From positions 15,563 to 23,186 of the forward strand of contig JAAVHK010000009.1 of the NCBI GenBank assembly GCA_014799765.1: a DNA stretch of 7,624 nucleotides, read 5' to 3'. The position numbers were made by a program, and so were the translations under genes. Numbering within the stretch: the first letter of the stretch is position 1; every line of letters begins with the position of its first letter. Source of the stretch: Ruminococcus sp. GTDB taxonomy: Bacteria; Bacillota; Clostridia; Oscillospirales; Ruminococcaceae. The notes under the pieces were generated by a model. That model worked only from the letters and a program-made list of their open reading frames with translations. It ran no database searches and had not been told where the DNA came from. Of the stretch, positions 1-6,525 are shown piece after piece.

Positions 1-227
1 TTTGCGAATGCGTATTCATTAGTCTTGTCGTTAGCAACGAGACCATTTCCGTATGGCTTACCGTCTGCCTTATCGTAAACGATAGGTGAATCAGCCTTTA
101 CTACGAACTGTGCACCACCTACAGGAAGTTTAGAACCGTTCGGATCTTTTACTGACATTTCAAGTGTAACTGTTTCGCCTGGTTTAGCCTTTACAGTAGT
201 AATCTGCCAGATTACAGCACCTGAAGC
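1..227 (-). other. ScaB cohesin 8, truncated by window edge
   Basis: About 75 residues of a further second-type cohesin: it opens with SGAVIWQITTVKAKPGETV, carries LPVGGAQF in place of VAGAQF, and runs off the window after NEYAFA. It is the first cohesin after the second Thr-rich linker, so more modules may follow. Confidence 0.8.
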
Positions 228-3200
228 AGGTGTAACTGTTGTAGTTGTAGTGGTTGTTGTAGCGGAAGTTGTAGTAGTAGTTGTTGTCTGTGCAGAAGTT
301 GTTGTAGTAGTTGTGTCCGGAGCCTTTGTAGTAGTTGTTGTTGTCGGAGCAGTTGTGGTAGTAGTTGTTGTTGTAGCAGATGTTGTAGTTGTAGTTGTCT
401 TCTTCTTGATGTTGATAGCACCGTCAACGAGAGATACGCTTTCAGTAATATCAATACCGTTTGTATCAGAAACAAATGCATCAGACCACTTTACAGGATA
501 TTTTCCGTCAGCACAATCTTCAGGTACTTTAAATGTAAGTGTGAGTACTGTTGCACCGTTATCAGCGGCAACGCCTGAACCGATTGACTGTGCAAATGCA
601 AATTCATTTGTCTTAGCATTTTCTACTACTGTAGCATTATAAGCATCTGAACCCTTTGAACTGTCATAAACAATCGGGGTATCTGCTTTGATAGTGAACT
701 GTGCACCAGCTACAGGAAGTTTGCTGTTTTTGGAATCGTCAACAACGACTTTCATTTCAACTGTGTCACCAGGTTCAGCATCAACCTCAGGAATTATCCA
801 TGAAATGCCACCGTTAGGAACAACAGTTATAGAACCAGGTAAAAATGTAATCTGGTCTGTAATGTCGAGACCGTTTGTATCAGAAATGAATGCTTCTGAC
901 CATGTTACAGGATATTTACCAGGCTTTGCAGGTGCTGTGTACTTGATTGTGATAACCTTAGCACCGTTAGCAGCAGCAACGCCCTTGCCCTGTCCCTGAC
1001 CGAATGCAAATTCATTTGTTTCCTTGTTGTTTTTAACTGCGGATTCATAAGCCTCTGAACCGTCAACTGAAACAAATTCAGCAGTATCAGCAGTAATCTT
1101 GAACTGTGCTCCGGCTACTGGAAGTGCTGAACCGGCTTCGTCGATTACTAAAACGTCCATGGTAACTTCTTCACCAGGATGTGCGGTAACTTCGGGAATA
1201 TCCCATGTTATCGGACCTTTGGCAGCCTGAACTTCCTCAACTGTGATAGAACCCGGAAGAAGTGTAATCTGGTCTGTGATGTCGAGACCGTTTGTATCAG
1301 AAATGAATGCTTCTGACCATGTTACAGGATATGTGCCGGGAGCTGTAGGAGCTTTATACTTAAGTGTGATAACTGTAGCACCGTTAGCAGCAGCAACGCC
1401 CTTGCCCTGTCCCTGACCGAATGCAAATTCATTTGTTTCCTTGTTGTTTACAACTGAGGAATCGTAAGCTGTTGAACCGTCAACAGAAACAAATTCAGCA
1501 GTATCAGCATTAACCTTGAACTGTGCACCAGCTACAGGAAGTGCTGAACCGGCTTCGTCTATTACTAAAACGTCCATAGTAACTTCTTTGCCGGGCTTAG
1601 CCTTGACTTCGGGAATATCCCATGTTATATTACCCTGTGCCTGTACTGTGATAGAACCGGGGAGAAGTGTAATCTGGTCTGTAATGTCGAGACCATTTGT
1701 GTCAGAAATGAACGCTTCTGACCATGTTACAGGATATGTGCCGGGAGTTGTAGGAGCTGTATATGTAAGGGTTATAACCTTAGCACCATTCGGAGCAGAT
1801 ACGCCCTTACCTTCGCCCTGACCAAATGCAAATTCATTAGTTGCCTTGTTGTTTACTACGGAAGAACCGTAAGCTGTTGAACCGTCAACTGAAACGAATT
1901 CAGCAGTATCAGCAGTAATCTTGAACTGTGCTCCGGCTACTGGAAGTGCTGAACCGGCTTCATCGATTACCAAAACGTCCATAGTAACTTTTTCGCCAGG
2001 TTTAGCAGTTACTTCTGGAATATCCCATGTTATATCGCCCTGTGCCTGTACTGTGATAGAACCGGGGAGAAGTGTTATTTTGTCTGTAATATCCTGACCG
2101 TTTGTATCAGAAATGAATGCTTCTGACCATGTTACAGGATATGTGCCGGGAGTTGTAGGAGCTGTATATGTAAGGGTTATGACCTTAGCACCGTTCGGAG
2201 CAGATACGCCCTTACCCTGTCCCTGACCGAATGCAAATTCATTGGTTTCCTTGTTATTTACTACGGAAGAACCGTAAGCTGTTGAACCGTCAACTGAAAC
2301 AAATTCAGCTTTATCGGCATTAACCTTGAACTGTGCTCCGGCTACCGGAATAGCTGAGTTACCGTCGTCAATTACAACGACGTCCATAGTTACCTTTTCA
2401 CCAGGTTTAGCGACTACTTCCGGAATATCCCATGCGATTTCACCGTCGTAAGTTTCGTCAATAATGATTGCACCGTCAACGGCTTTAATCTTGTCGGTAA
2501 TATCCTGACCGTTTGTATCACTTACAAAAAGGTCACTCCATGTAACAGGATACTTTCCGGCGGTAATATTTTCCGGTATAGTATATTCAACTGAAACAAT
2601 AACTTCATTATTCTTGGCAGTTGAACCCGCACCCTGTCCGTGACCGAATGCGATTTCATTCTTGTTTGAAACAAGTGAAGATGAGGCACTGTAAGCATTA
2701 CCGCCTGTTGCTTTAGGCTGTCCTACAGAATCGCTTGCTTTAAGTAAGAACTGTGCACCGGCTACAGCTAAATCAGAATCACCGCTTACTACTACGTCAA
2801 GCTTGACAGTTTCGCCTTTCTTTGCGTGTACTTCAGGAATTACCCATGAAGCACTTCCGGAAGCCGGAGCAGGCGGAGCTGTTGTAGTGGTTGTAGTAGT
2901 TGCCTGTGAACTTGCAACAGTAGTTGTAGTAGTGGTTGTTGCAGGTGCTGAACTTCCGTCGGGAGCTTTGGTTGTTGTAGTTGTGGTAGTGGTTGCTTTT
3001 GTGGTAGTAGTTGTTGTTGTAGTATTAGAAGAAGCTACATCACCGATAGCAATATAACCAGGTATTACGCTTATGTCAGTACGTGCCTTGTCAGCGTCAA
3101 GAACTTCAAGCAGGTCGGAACTTGCTGAAATCTTATAAAGACCATCTTTAAGACCTTCAGCAGGTTTGAGGAAGATGTTGAATACAGGCTGGTCCGGTGT

Positions 3201-3674
3201 TGCCGGTATACCTGAAGCGCCAGGACCTACAGAACAAGTAAGAGATACATTCTTCAGTGCGTTGTTAGGCTGTACAAATACATCCTGGAGTGCAGGAGAT
3301 GACTTTTCAATTTCAGCAGTAAAATCGCCCTCTACATCAAAGTACATCTGAATACCTGTAATCAACTTTCCGTGTGTATCGAGACGTGGTGCAAACCAAA
3401 CATCGCCAGCATCAGGGTCAACTCTCCAGTAGCCGTCTTCTGAATCAGGATTTGTGAAATCAAATACTATGTCAGAATTATCAACTATCTTACTATAGTC
3501 AGCACGACTAATATTTTTATTTGCAGTTATGTCCTTTACTCCACCCATACTAACATTAGGCTGCACGGCAGGGACACTACCGGCAGCACTAACTACAATA
3601 GATGAGGTAAATGCACTTGACACAAACGTTGCCGCCATGACAAGAGACGTAACTGCGGAAAGCAGTTTCTTCAT
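1..3674 (-). CDS. scaB: ScaB-type multi-cohesin scaffoldin, 3' end outside window
   Basis: This is a secreted structural scaffoldin of the cellulosome; it docks other proteins and has no catalytic domain. The frame is open from ATG at 3674 to the window edge, 1224 complete codons. Residues 1 to about 31 form a signal peptide (MKKLLSAVTSLVMAA, ending near VVSAA). Residues about 65-212 are a cohesin of the same type as the second ScaA cohesin. A Thr-rich linker follows (about 213-270). Six cohesins of a second type come next, starting near residues 273, 411, 545, 680, 820 and 955; each has a WxIPEV-like opening, a VAGAQF motif, and most have SDTNGxDIT. A second Thr-rich linker (about 1091-1149) precedes a truncated eighth cohesin with VGGAQF. 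In R. flavefaciens ScaB, second-type cohesins bind the ScaA dockerin and a C-terminal dockerin module binds ScaE; that end is not visible. It starts 51 bp after scaA. The start is supported by a GGAAAGGA ribosome binding site and signal peptide. Naming rests on architecture and synteny. Confidence 0.9.
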   Translation of the reverse strand, partial: MKKLLSAVTSLVMAATFVSSAFTSSIVVSAAGSVPAVQPNVSMGGVKDITANKNISRADYSKIVDNSDIVFDFTNPDSEDGYWRVDPDAGDVWFAPRLDTHGKLITGIQMYFDVEGDFTAEIEKSSPALQDVFVQPNNALKNVSLTCSVGPGASGIPATPDQPVFNIFLKPAEGLKDGLYKISASSDLLEVLDADKARTDISVIPGYIAIGDVASSNTTTTTTTTKATTTTTTTTKAPDGSSAPATTTTTTTVASSQATTTTTTTAPPAPASGSASWVIPEVHAKKGETVKLDVVVSGDSDLAVAGAQFLLKASDSVGQPKATGGNAYSASSSLVSNKNEIAFGHGQGAGSTAKNNEVIVSVEYTIPENITAGKYPVTWSDLFVSDTNGQDITDKIKAVDGAIIIDETYDGEIAWDIPEVVAKPGEKVTMDVVVIDDGNSAIPVAGAQFKVNADKAEFVSVDGSTAYGSSVVNNKETNEFAFGQGQGKGVSAPNGAKVITLTYTAPTTPGTYPVTWSEAFISDTNGQDITDKITLLPGSITVQAQGDITWDIPEVTAKPGEKVTMDVLVIDEAGSALPVAGAQFKITADTAEFVSVDGSTAYGSSVVNNKATNEFAFGQGEGKGVSAPNGAKVITLTYTAPTTPGTYPVTWSEAFISDTNGLDITDQITLLPGSITVQAQGNITWDIPEVKAKPGKEVTMDVLVIDEAGSALPVAGAQFKVNADTAEFVSVDGSTAYDSSVVNNKETNEFAFGQGQGKGVAAANGATVITLKYKAPTAPGTYPVTWSEAFISDTNGLDITDQITLLPGSITVEEVQAAKGPITWDIPEVTAHPGEEVTMDVLVIDEAGSALPVAGAQFKITADTAEFVSVDGSEAYESAVKNNKETNEFAFGQGQGKGVAAANGAKVITIKYTAPAKPGKYPVTWSEAFISDTNGLDITDQITFLPGSITVVPNGGISWIIPEVDAEPGDTVEMKVVVDDSKNSKLPVAGAQFTIKADTPIVYDSSKGSDAYNATVVENAKTNEFAFAQSIGSGVAADNGATVLTLTFKVPEDCADGKYPVKWSDAFVSDTNGIDITESVSLVDGAINIKKKTTTTTTSATTTTTTTTAPTTTTTTKAPDTTTTTTSAQTTTTTTTSATTTTTTTTVTPASGAVIWQITTVKAKPGETVTLEMSVKDPNGSKLPVGGAQFVVKADSPIVYDKADGKPYGNGLVANDKTNEYAFA
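228..404 (-). repeat. Thr-rich linker in scaB between cohesins 7 and 8
   Basis: About 59 residues of runs of Thr broken by short Ser/Ala/Pro/Lys/Asp spacers such as SATTTT and KAPDTTTT. On the plus strand it reads as GTTGTAGTA-like trinucleotide repeats. Such linkers are usually flexible and often glycosylated in secreted scaffoldins. Low-complexity repeats of this kind can change length by slippage. Confidence 0.85.
405..2856 (-). repeat. Six tandem second-type cohesins in scaB
   Basis: Six homologous cohesin modules follow each other, at roughly 2856-2460, 2445-2046, 2040-1645, 1635-1240, 1217-820 and 812-405. A common landmark (GACCATGTTACAGGATAT on the plus strand, or its diverged equivalent) recurs at about 484, 898, 1315, 1720, 2125 and 2536, giving periods of 414, 417, 405, 405 and 411 bp. 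The third to sixth ScaB cohesins are nearly identical over long stretches. Joints between modules are only a few residues, such as VQAQGDITW, without Thr-rich spacers; one joint has a four-residue addition (EEVQAAKG). Confidence 0.88.
2870..3036 (-). repeat. Thr-rich linker in scaB between cohesins 1 and 2
   Basis: About 55 residues of Thr runs with spacers KATTTT, KAPDGSSAPA and VASSQA, ending in APPAPASGSA. It separates the ScaA-type cohesin from the second-type cohesin block. Confidence 0.85.
3040..3480 (-). other. ScaB cohesin 1, ScaA-type domain
   Basis: This segment of scaB encodes a cohesin colinear with the second ScaA cohesin. The two align without gaps, at a constant offset of 1131 bp, from 3139/4270 to 3440/4571. 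Shared motifs include DGYWRVDPDAGDVWFAP, EIEKSSPALQDVFVQP, DQPVFNIFLKPAEGLKDGLY and VIPGYIAIG. It differs clearly from the later ScaB cohesins, so it is expected to accept ScaA-type partners rather than the ScaA dockerin. The partner assignment is inferred. Confidence 0.8.
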
Positions 3675-3681
3675 CTGTGCA

Positions 3682-3703
3682 TTTCCTTTCCGGGCAGATG
3701 CCC
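3682..3703 (-). promoter_or_regulatory. scaB ribosome binding site with preceding hairpin
   Basis: GGAAAGGAAA lies just upstream of ATG 3674. Directly before it is the inverted repeat GGGCA-TC-TGCCC (3703-3692), a small GC-rich hairpin in an otherwise AT-rich 51-bp spacer. No promoter or terminator is evident, so scaB is probably cotranscribed with scaA. Confidence 0.55.
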
Positions 3704-3725
3704 TAATATTTATTTTTTTCAGATA

Positions 3726-5528
3726 TTACTTTTCAACAGGAAGAGTTACAAGATGAACAATGCTCTTGATGATTGCATCAGAGTCTTCAGCTGTGAGTTC
3801 ATTACCACCCTGTGGTTTGAAGCAGTCAGCATTGATTTTACCCTGGTCAGAAATATCATATGACTTGTTGTCGTTGAGCCACTTGTTGAGAACAACAACG
3901 TCGTTAATCTTTACAACACCGTTGCAGTCTGTATCACCGTAGAGAAGTGTGCCGTCAGGAGCCTTTGTAGTTGTAGTTGTTGTACCAGATGTTTCAGAAG
4001 CCTTTGTTGTTGTAGTTGTTGTACCAGATGTTTCAGAAGCCTTTGTTGTTGTAGTTGTTGTTGTACCTGCAGAAGAAGCGGAAGCAGTTGTAGTTGTAGT
4101 AGTTGTACCAGAAGTTGTTGTTGTAGCAGATGTTGTAGTAGTTGTAGAATCAGAAGAAGAAACATTACCGATTGCAATGTAACCAGGAATTACAGTAACA
4201 TCTACACGTTCTTTGTTTGCACCAAGAATTTCACAGGTATCCTGTGTTGTGTCAATTGTAATCTTGTAGAGACCATCTTTAAGACCTTCAGCAGGTTTGA
4301 GGAAGATGTTGAATACAGGCTGGTCAGATGTTGCTGATATACCTGAAGAGCCAGGACCTACAGCACAAGTAAGAGATACACCCTTATCTGCGTTAGACGG
4401 CTGTACAAATACATCCTGAAGTGCAGGAGATGACTTTTCAATTTCAGCAGAGAAGTCGCCGTCAACCTTGAAGAAGAACTGCATACCTGTTACTAATTCG
4501 CCGTGTGTGTCGAGTGTAGGAGCAAACCATACATCACCGGCATCCGGGTCAACTCTCCAGTAGCCGTCTTCAGCATCCTTATTTGTGAGGTCGAATACTA
4601 TCTTGGAATCAGCAACAAGATGGCTCTTCTTGCCATCGGTTTCCTGACCTTCCGGAACGTCCGGATCTTTGCTCGGAGTTGTAGGTGTTGTACCGCCTGT
4701 AGTAACTGTTGTAGTTGTAGAGCCGGCTGTTGTAGCAGTTGTAGCAGTTGTCTGTGTTGTAGTAGGTGTAGCAGAATCGCCTACCTTGATAGTAAGTGAC
4801 TTGAGGTCAAGGTTTTTGTTGTCAGTGTTGTACTTTCCGCCTGCTTCAACAAGACAGGATTTGTTGCCGTAATCGTTATCATAGTTACAGAAATCAATTA
4901 CATAGTCGCCGTTTGCAATACCCTTAGGAAGAGTTACATTGAATACAACTACCGGATATGTATCACTCTTTTCACCATGCCACTGATACTTGGAAGCACC
5001 GTTTGTCCACGCCATACCAACGAAAGCGTTTTCTGTACCGGCTTTTAACTGTTGTTCAGCGTCAGATACCTGGAAAGTACCGTGAGCCTTGTAACCTGTT
5101 CTGCTTACCTCACCAGCGAAAGCAACTACCTTGTCAGTTGTGAATTTAGTGCCGTCAGCAGCGGTAAATTCCTTAGCTTCATCGAAGAACTTAGTAGAAC
5201 CAGGAGTGAATGCCTTGAATTTAACTTTACCAACATCCTTGCTGTCAGATTTTACAGTAGCGTCAACAGAGAAACCAGTGATGTCAGCACTGTTTTCAGT
5301 AAGGTAAATACCTACAGGAACAACAACGTCACCAGCAGCGATAGCATCAGCGGAAACTGTGACTGTATCACCATTATTGGTTACGCCGGTCGGAAGAGTA
5401 GCATCCTTATAAGCGAGGAAAGTAAAGCCCTTCTTGTCGTCAGCAGCTGAAGTGCCAACAGGAGAAACAGCACCTACCATAGTTGCAGCCATTACAAGTG
5501 ATGCAGCTGCAGAAAATAACTTTTTCAT
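3726..5528 (-). CDS. scaA: ScaA-type scaffoldin: two cohesins plus C-terminal dockerin
   Basis: A secreted scaffoldin of 600 residues that should bind dockerin-bearing enzymes or ScaC through its cohesins and attach to ScaB through its dockerin. Residues 1-29 are a signal peptide (MKKLFSAAASLVMAA, ending near GTSAA). Residues about 30-249 form a large divergent cohesin-like domain containing VVVPVGIYLTEN and ending SLTIKVGD. A Thr-rich linker spans about 250-290. Residues about 307-457 are a cohesin with DGYWRVDPDAGDVWFAP and VIPGYIAIGN, closely matching the first ScaB cohesin. A second Thr-rich linker (about 458-525) has tandem KASETSGTTTTTT units. Residues about 527-600 are a dockerin: first loop DTDCNGVVKIND is canonical, the second is expanded. 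The ATG at 5528 is preferred over an in-frame ATG at 5564 because it follows AAGAAAGGA at good spacing and begins the signal peptide; the earlier ATG has no ribosome binding site. The two-cohesin layout resembles ScaA of strain FD-1 rather than strain 17, which has three. Confidence 0.9.
   Translation of the reverse strand: MKKLFSAAASLVMAATMVGAVSPVGTSAADDKKGFTFLAYKDATLPTGVTNNGDTVTVSADAIAAGDVVVPVGIYLTENSADITGFSVDATVKSDSKDVGKVKFKAFTPGSTKFFDEAKEFTAADGTKFTTDKVVAFAGEVSRTGYKAHGTFQVSDAEQQLKAGTENAFVGMAWTNGASKYQWHGEKSDTYPVVVFNVTLPKGIANGDYVIDFCNYDNDYGNKSCLVEAGGKYNTDNKNLDLKSLTIKVGDSATPTTTQTTATTATTAGSTTTTVTTGGTTPTTPSKDPDVPEGQETDGKKSHLVADSKIVFDLTNKDAEDGYWRVDPDAGDVWFAPTLDTHGELVTGMQFFFKVDGDFSAEIEKSSPALQDVFVQPSNADKGVSLTCAVGPGSSGISATSDQPVFNIFLKPAEGLKDGLYKITIDTTQDTCEILGANKERVDVTVIPGYIAIGNVSSSDSTTTTTSATTTTSGTTTTTTTASASSAGTTTTTTTKASETSGTTTTTTKASETSGTTTTTTKAPDGTLLYGDTDCNGVVKINDVVVLNKWLNDNKSYDISDQGKINADCFKPQGGNELTAEDSDAIIKSIVHLVTLPVEK
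3727..3950 (-). other. ScaA C-terminal dockerin with expanded second loop
   Basis: About 74 residues starting LLYGDTDCNGVVKIND. The first calcium loop follows DxDxNGxxxxxD over 12 residues. The second reads NADCFKPQGGNELTAED, about five residues longer than a standard loop and opening with Asn instead of Asp. By comparison both loops of the ScaC dockerin are standard. An unusual dockerin fits a protein that must pair with ScaB cohesins rather than enzyme-type cohesins. Confidence 0.82.
3955..4155 (-). repeat. Thr-rich linker before the ScaA dockerin
   Basis: About 67 residues of Thr runs with spacers SATTTTSG, ASASSAG and KASETSG, ending KAPDG just before the dockerin. It contains the 39-bp tandem repeats listed separately and should give the dockerin reach away from the cohesins. 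Confidence 0.85.
3961..4074 (-). repeat. 39-bp tandem repeats in scaA linker
   Basis: Two nearly identical 39-bp units (3961-3999 and 4000-4038) are followed by a partial, altered third copy (4039-4074). Each encodes a 13-residue unit of the form SETSGTTTTTTKA. The two full units differ by only a few bases, which suggests recent duplication by slippage. Confidence 0.85.
4675..4780 (-). repeat. Thr-rich linker between the two ScaA cohesins
   Basis: About 36 residues: ATPTTTQTTATTATTAGSTT followed by further Thr/Gly/Val and ending PTTPSKDPDVPEG. It is more degenerate than the other linkers in this window, with Gln, Gly and Val interruptions. Confidence 0.8.
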
Positions 5529-5537
5529 TTGCAATAA

Positions 5538-5561
5538 TTCCTTTCTTAAGGTCGTGAGACC
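5538..5561 (-). promoter_or_regulatory. scaA ribosome binding site with preceding hairpin
   Basis: AAGAAAGGA precedes ATG 5528 by about 10 bases and fixes the start. Just upstream, GGTC-TCAC-GACC (5561-5550) can form a small stem-loop, and the alternative ATG 5564 sits at its edge without any Shine-Dalgarno sequence. Confidence 0.55.
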
Positions 5562-5643
5562 CATTTAATACTTAAAAATTTTTCAGGGGGTTTATTCCTT
5601 TGAGATGGGGACAAATCAGATAATCTTTTTGAAACAGCTTCAA

Positions 5644-6462
5644 TCAATCAAGTGTTGATGGAAGACCTATGTTAAACTTCTGTATTTCAAGAGCATCAAC
5701 AGGTGATACACCACCGTCTCCATCAGTGTCAGCATTTTTTCTGCCCTGTTCCGTTAATGAGAAACCATCAGGATTTGAAATAACCTGCATTATTAAAACT
5801 GCATCTGCAAGTGATACTTCGCCGTCTTCATTGGCGTCACCTTTCATTCCCTTATCAGATGATGCACCGCCTACATTAACTTCACCGGCTGTTGCATTAA
5901 CGTCATATCTTATAACGTCTTTATTCTTGAAGTAGCCGACGCTTATAACTTCATTCTGAGAGCCGGAATCTGGGAAAGTATTTCTTGAAGCCGGAACTAT
6001 TTCAATCGGAATTGTTCCGGTAGCTCCTGCAGCAACCGTACCATTTACTGTACAGAAAACACCATCGCCAGTCATCCAGTATGAAGTATCATCAAGAGAT
6101 GTTGACCAGATAAGAGAAGTAAGACCTTTTTTATTGTCAATACTGTTGTCGAAAATTGAGAGCAGTGAAGATGACGGGTCATCTTTAACAGCGTCTGTGT
6201 TAGCAAGTTCGCCTGCCTCCACTGAGTCTATAGTAATAAGACTGCTGTCATACTTTATTGCAAAATCACAACACTGGATACCCTGTGCCGGAATATTTGC
6301 GAATGATACATCCACTGAAAATTTTTGGCCTGCACTTGCCGAAACTTTACCGACAGAAATCTGCACTGTTTCGCCGGCTGCAAAAGCTGGAGCAAGTGAG
6401 CAGACTGAAAGCGAAAGCATCGCAGCCGATACTGCCCCGATGACTATCTTTTTTGCCTTCAT
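5644..6462 (-). CDS. scaC: ScaC-type adaptor: single cohesin plus dockerin
   Basis: A secreted 272-residue cellulosome adaptor. In R. flavefaciens the ScaC dockerin binds ScaA cohesins while its own cohesin recruits a different set of dockerin proteins, altering the range of parts carried. Residues 1 to about 28 form a signal peptide (MKAKKIVIGAVSAAM, ending APAFA); the Cys in LSVCS does not fit a lipobox. Residues about 32-195 are one cohesin (ISVGKVSASAGQKFSVDVSF, CDFAIKYDSSL, GEVNVGG at its end). Residues about 206-272 are a dockerin with two intact calcium loops, DANEDGEVSLAD and DTDGDGGVSPVD. The ATG at 6462 follows a strong GGAGG ribosome binding site; an in-frame ATG at 6498 lies upstream of that site and is not favoured. 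There is no long Thr linker between modules, only a short Gly/Ser stretch. It is first of the three sca genes and lies 115 bp upstream of scaA. Confidence 0.88.
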   Translation of the reverse strand: MKAKKIVIGAVSAAMLSLSVCSLAPAFAAGETVQISVGKVSASAGQKFSVDVSFANIPAQGIQCCDFAIKYDSSLITIDSVEAGELANTDAVKDDPSSSLLSIFDNSIDNKKGLTSLIWSTSLDDTSYWMTGDGVFCTVNGTVAAGATGTIPIEIVPASRNTFPDSGSQNEVISVGYFKNKDVIRYDVNATAGEVNVGGASSDKGMKGDANEDGEVSLADAVLIMQVISNPDGFSLTEQGRKNADTDGDGGVSPVDALEIQKFNIGLPSTLD

Positions 6463-6468
6463 AGTTTT

Positions 6469-6476
6469 TCCTCCTT
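6469..6476 (-). promoter_or_regulatory. scaC ribosome binding site
   Basis: AAGGAGGA on the minus strand lies about 6 bases before ATG at 6462. It is a near-perfect Shine-Dalgarno sequence, stronger than those of scaA and scaB, and it rules out the in-frame upstream ATG at 6498. Confidence 0.75.
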
Positions 6477-6485
6477 CTTTAAAAA

Positions 6486-6497
6486 TGTTATATAACA
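6486..6497. repeat. 12-bp palindrome TGTTATATAACA in the scaC leader
   Basis: A perfect palindrome about 24 bp upstream of the scaC start codon. Ten of its bases, TGTTATATAA, recur over the P1 -10 region (6710-6701 on the minus strand). It could be a binding site or simply AT-rich sequence. Confidence 0.35.
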
Positions 6498-6516
6498 AAG
6501 GAACATATGCCCTTTG

Positions 6517-6525
6517 ATTATATCA
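6517..6525 (-). promoter_or_regulatory. Candidate extended -10 promoter P2 for scaC
   Basis: TGATATAAT on the minus strand is a perfect extended -10 (TGn plus TATAAT). No good -35 lies 16-18 bp upstream; instead a perfect dyad occupies that place. Initiation near 6510 would give a leader of about 48 nt before the scaC start. It could work alongside or instead of the upstream promoter. Confidence 0.5.

Noticed and set aside
212..481. Minus-strand Leu/Gln-rich frame
   Set aside because: It is an out-of-frame reading of the scaB Thr-rich linker; the scaB frame runs uninterrupted through it.
250..642. Plus-strand open frame with long valine runs
   Set aside because: It is the antisense reading of the scaB Thr-rich linker (ACN read backwards gives GTN) and flanking cohesin; there is no ribosome binding site.
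820..2445. Regular repeats considered as a CRISPR array or other non-coding repeat
   Set aside because: The 405-bp units are in frame and encode complete cohesin modules, with no short palindromic repeats and unique spacers.
2803..3057. Plus-strand valine-rich open frame
   Set aside because: It is the antisense shadow of the first scaB Thr-rich linker.
3949..4182. Plus-strand repetitive frame with VVVVV and SEAF units
   Set aside because: It mirrors the 39-bp tandem repeats of the scaA linker; the minus frame has signal peptide, cohesins and dockerin.
4503..4799. Plus-strand Cys-rich frame resembling a metallothionein-like peptide
   Set aside because: The cysteines come from reading the Thr linker repeats in another antisense frame; it lies wholly inside scaA and has no start signal.
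5529..5564. Longer scaA start at 5564
   Set aside because: It has no ribosome binding site, lies in a possible hairpin, and would put a charged 12-residue extension ahead of a good signal peptide.
5627..5643. TTGAA/TTCAA inverted repeat just after the scaC stop as a terminator
   Set aside because: The stem is only 5 bp and is followed by A-rich rather than T-rich sequence on the transcribed strand, so scaC and scaA may be cotranscribed.
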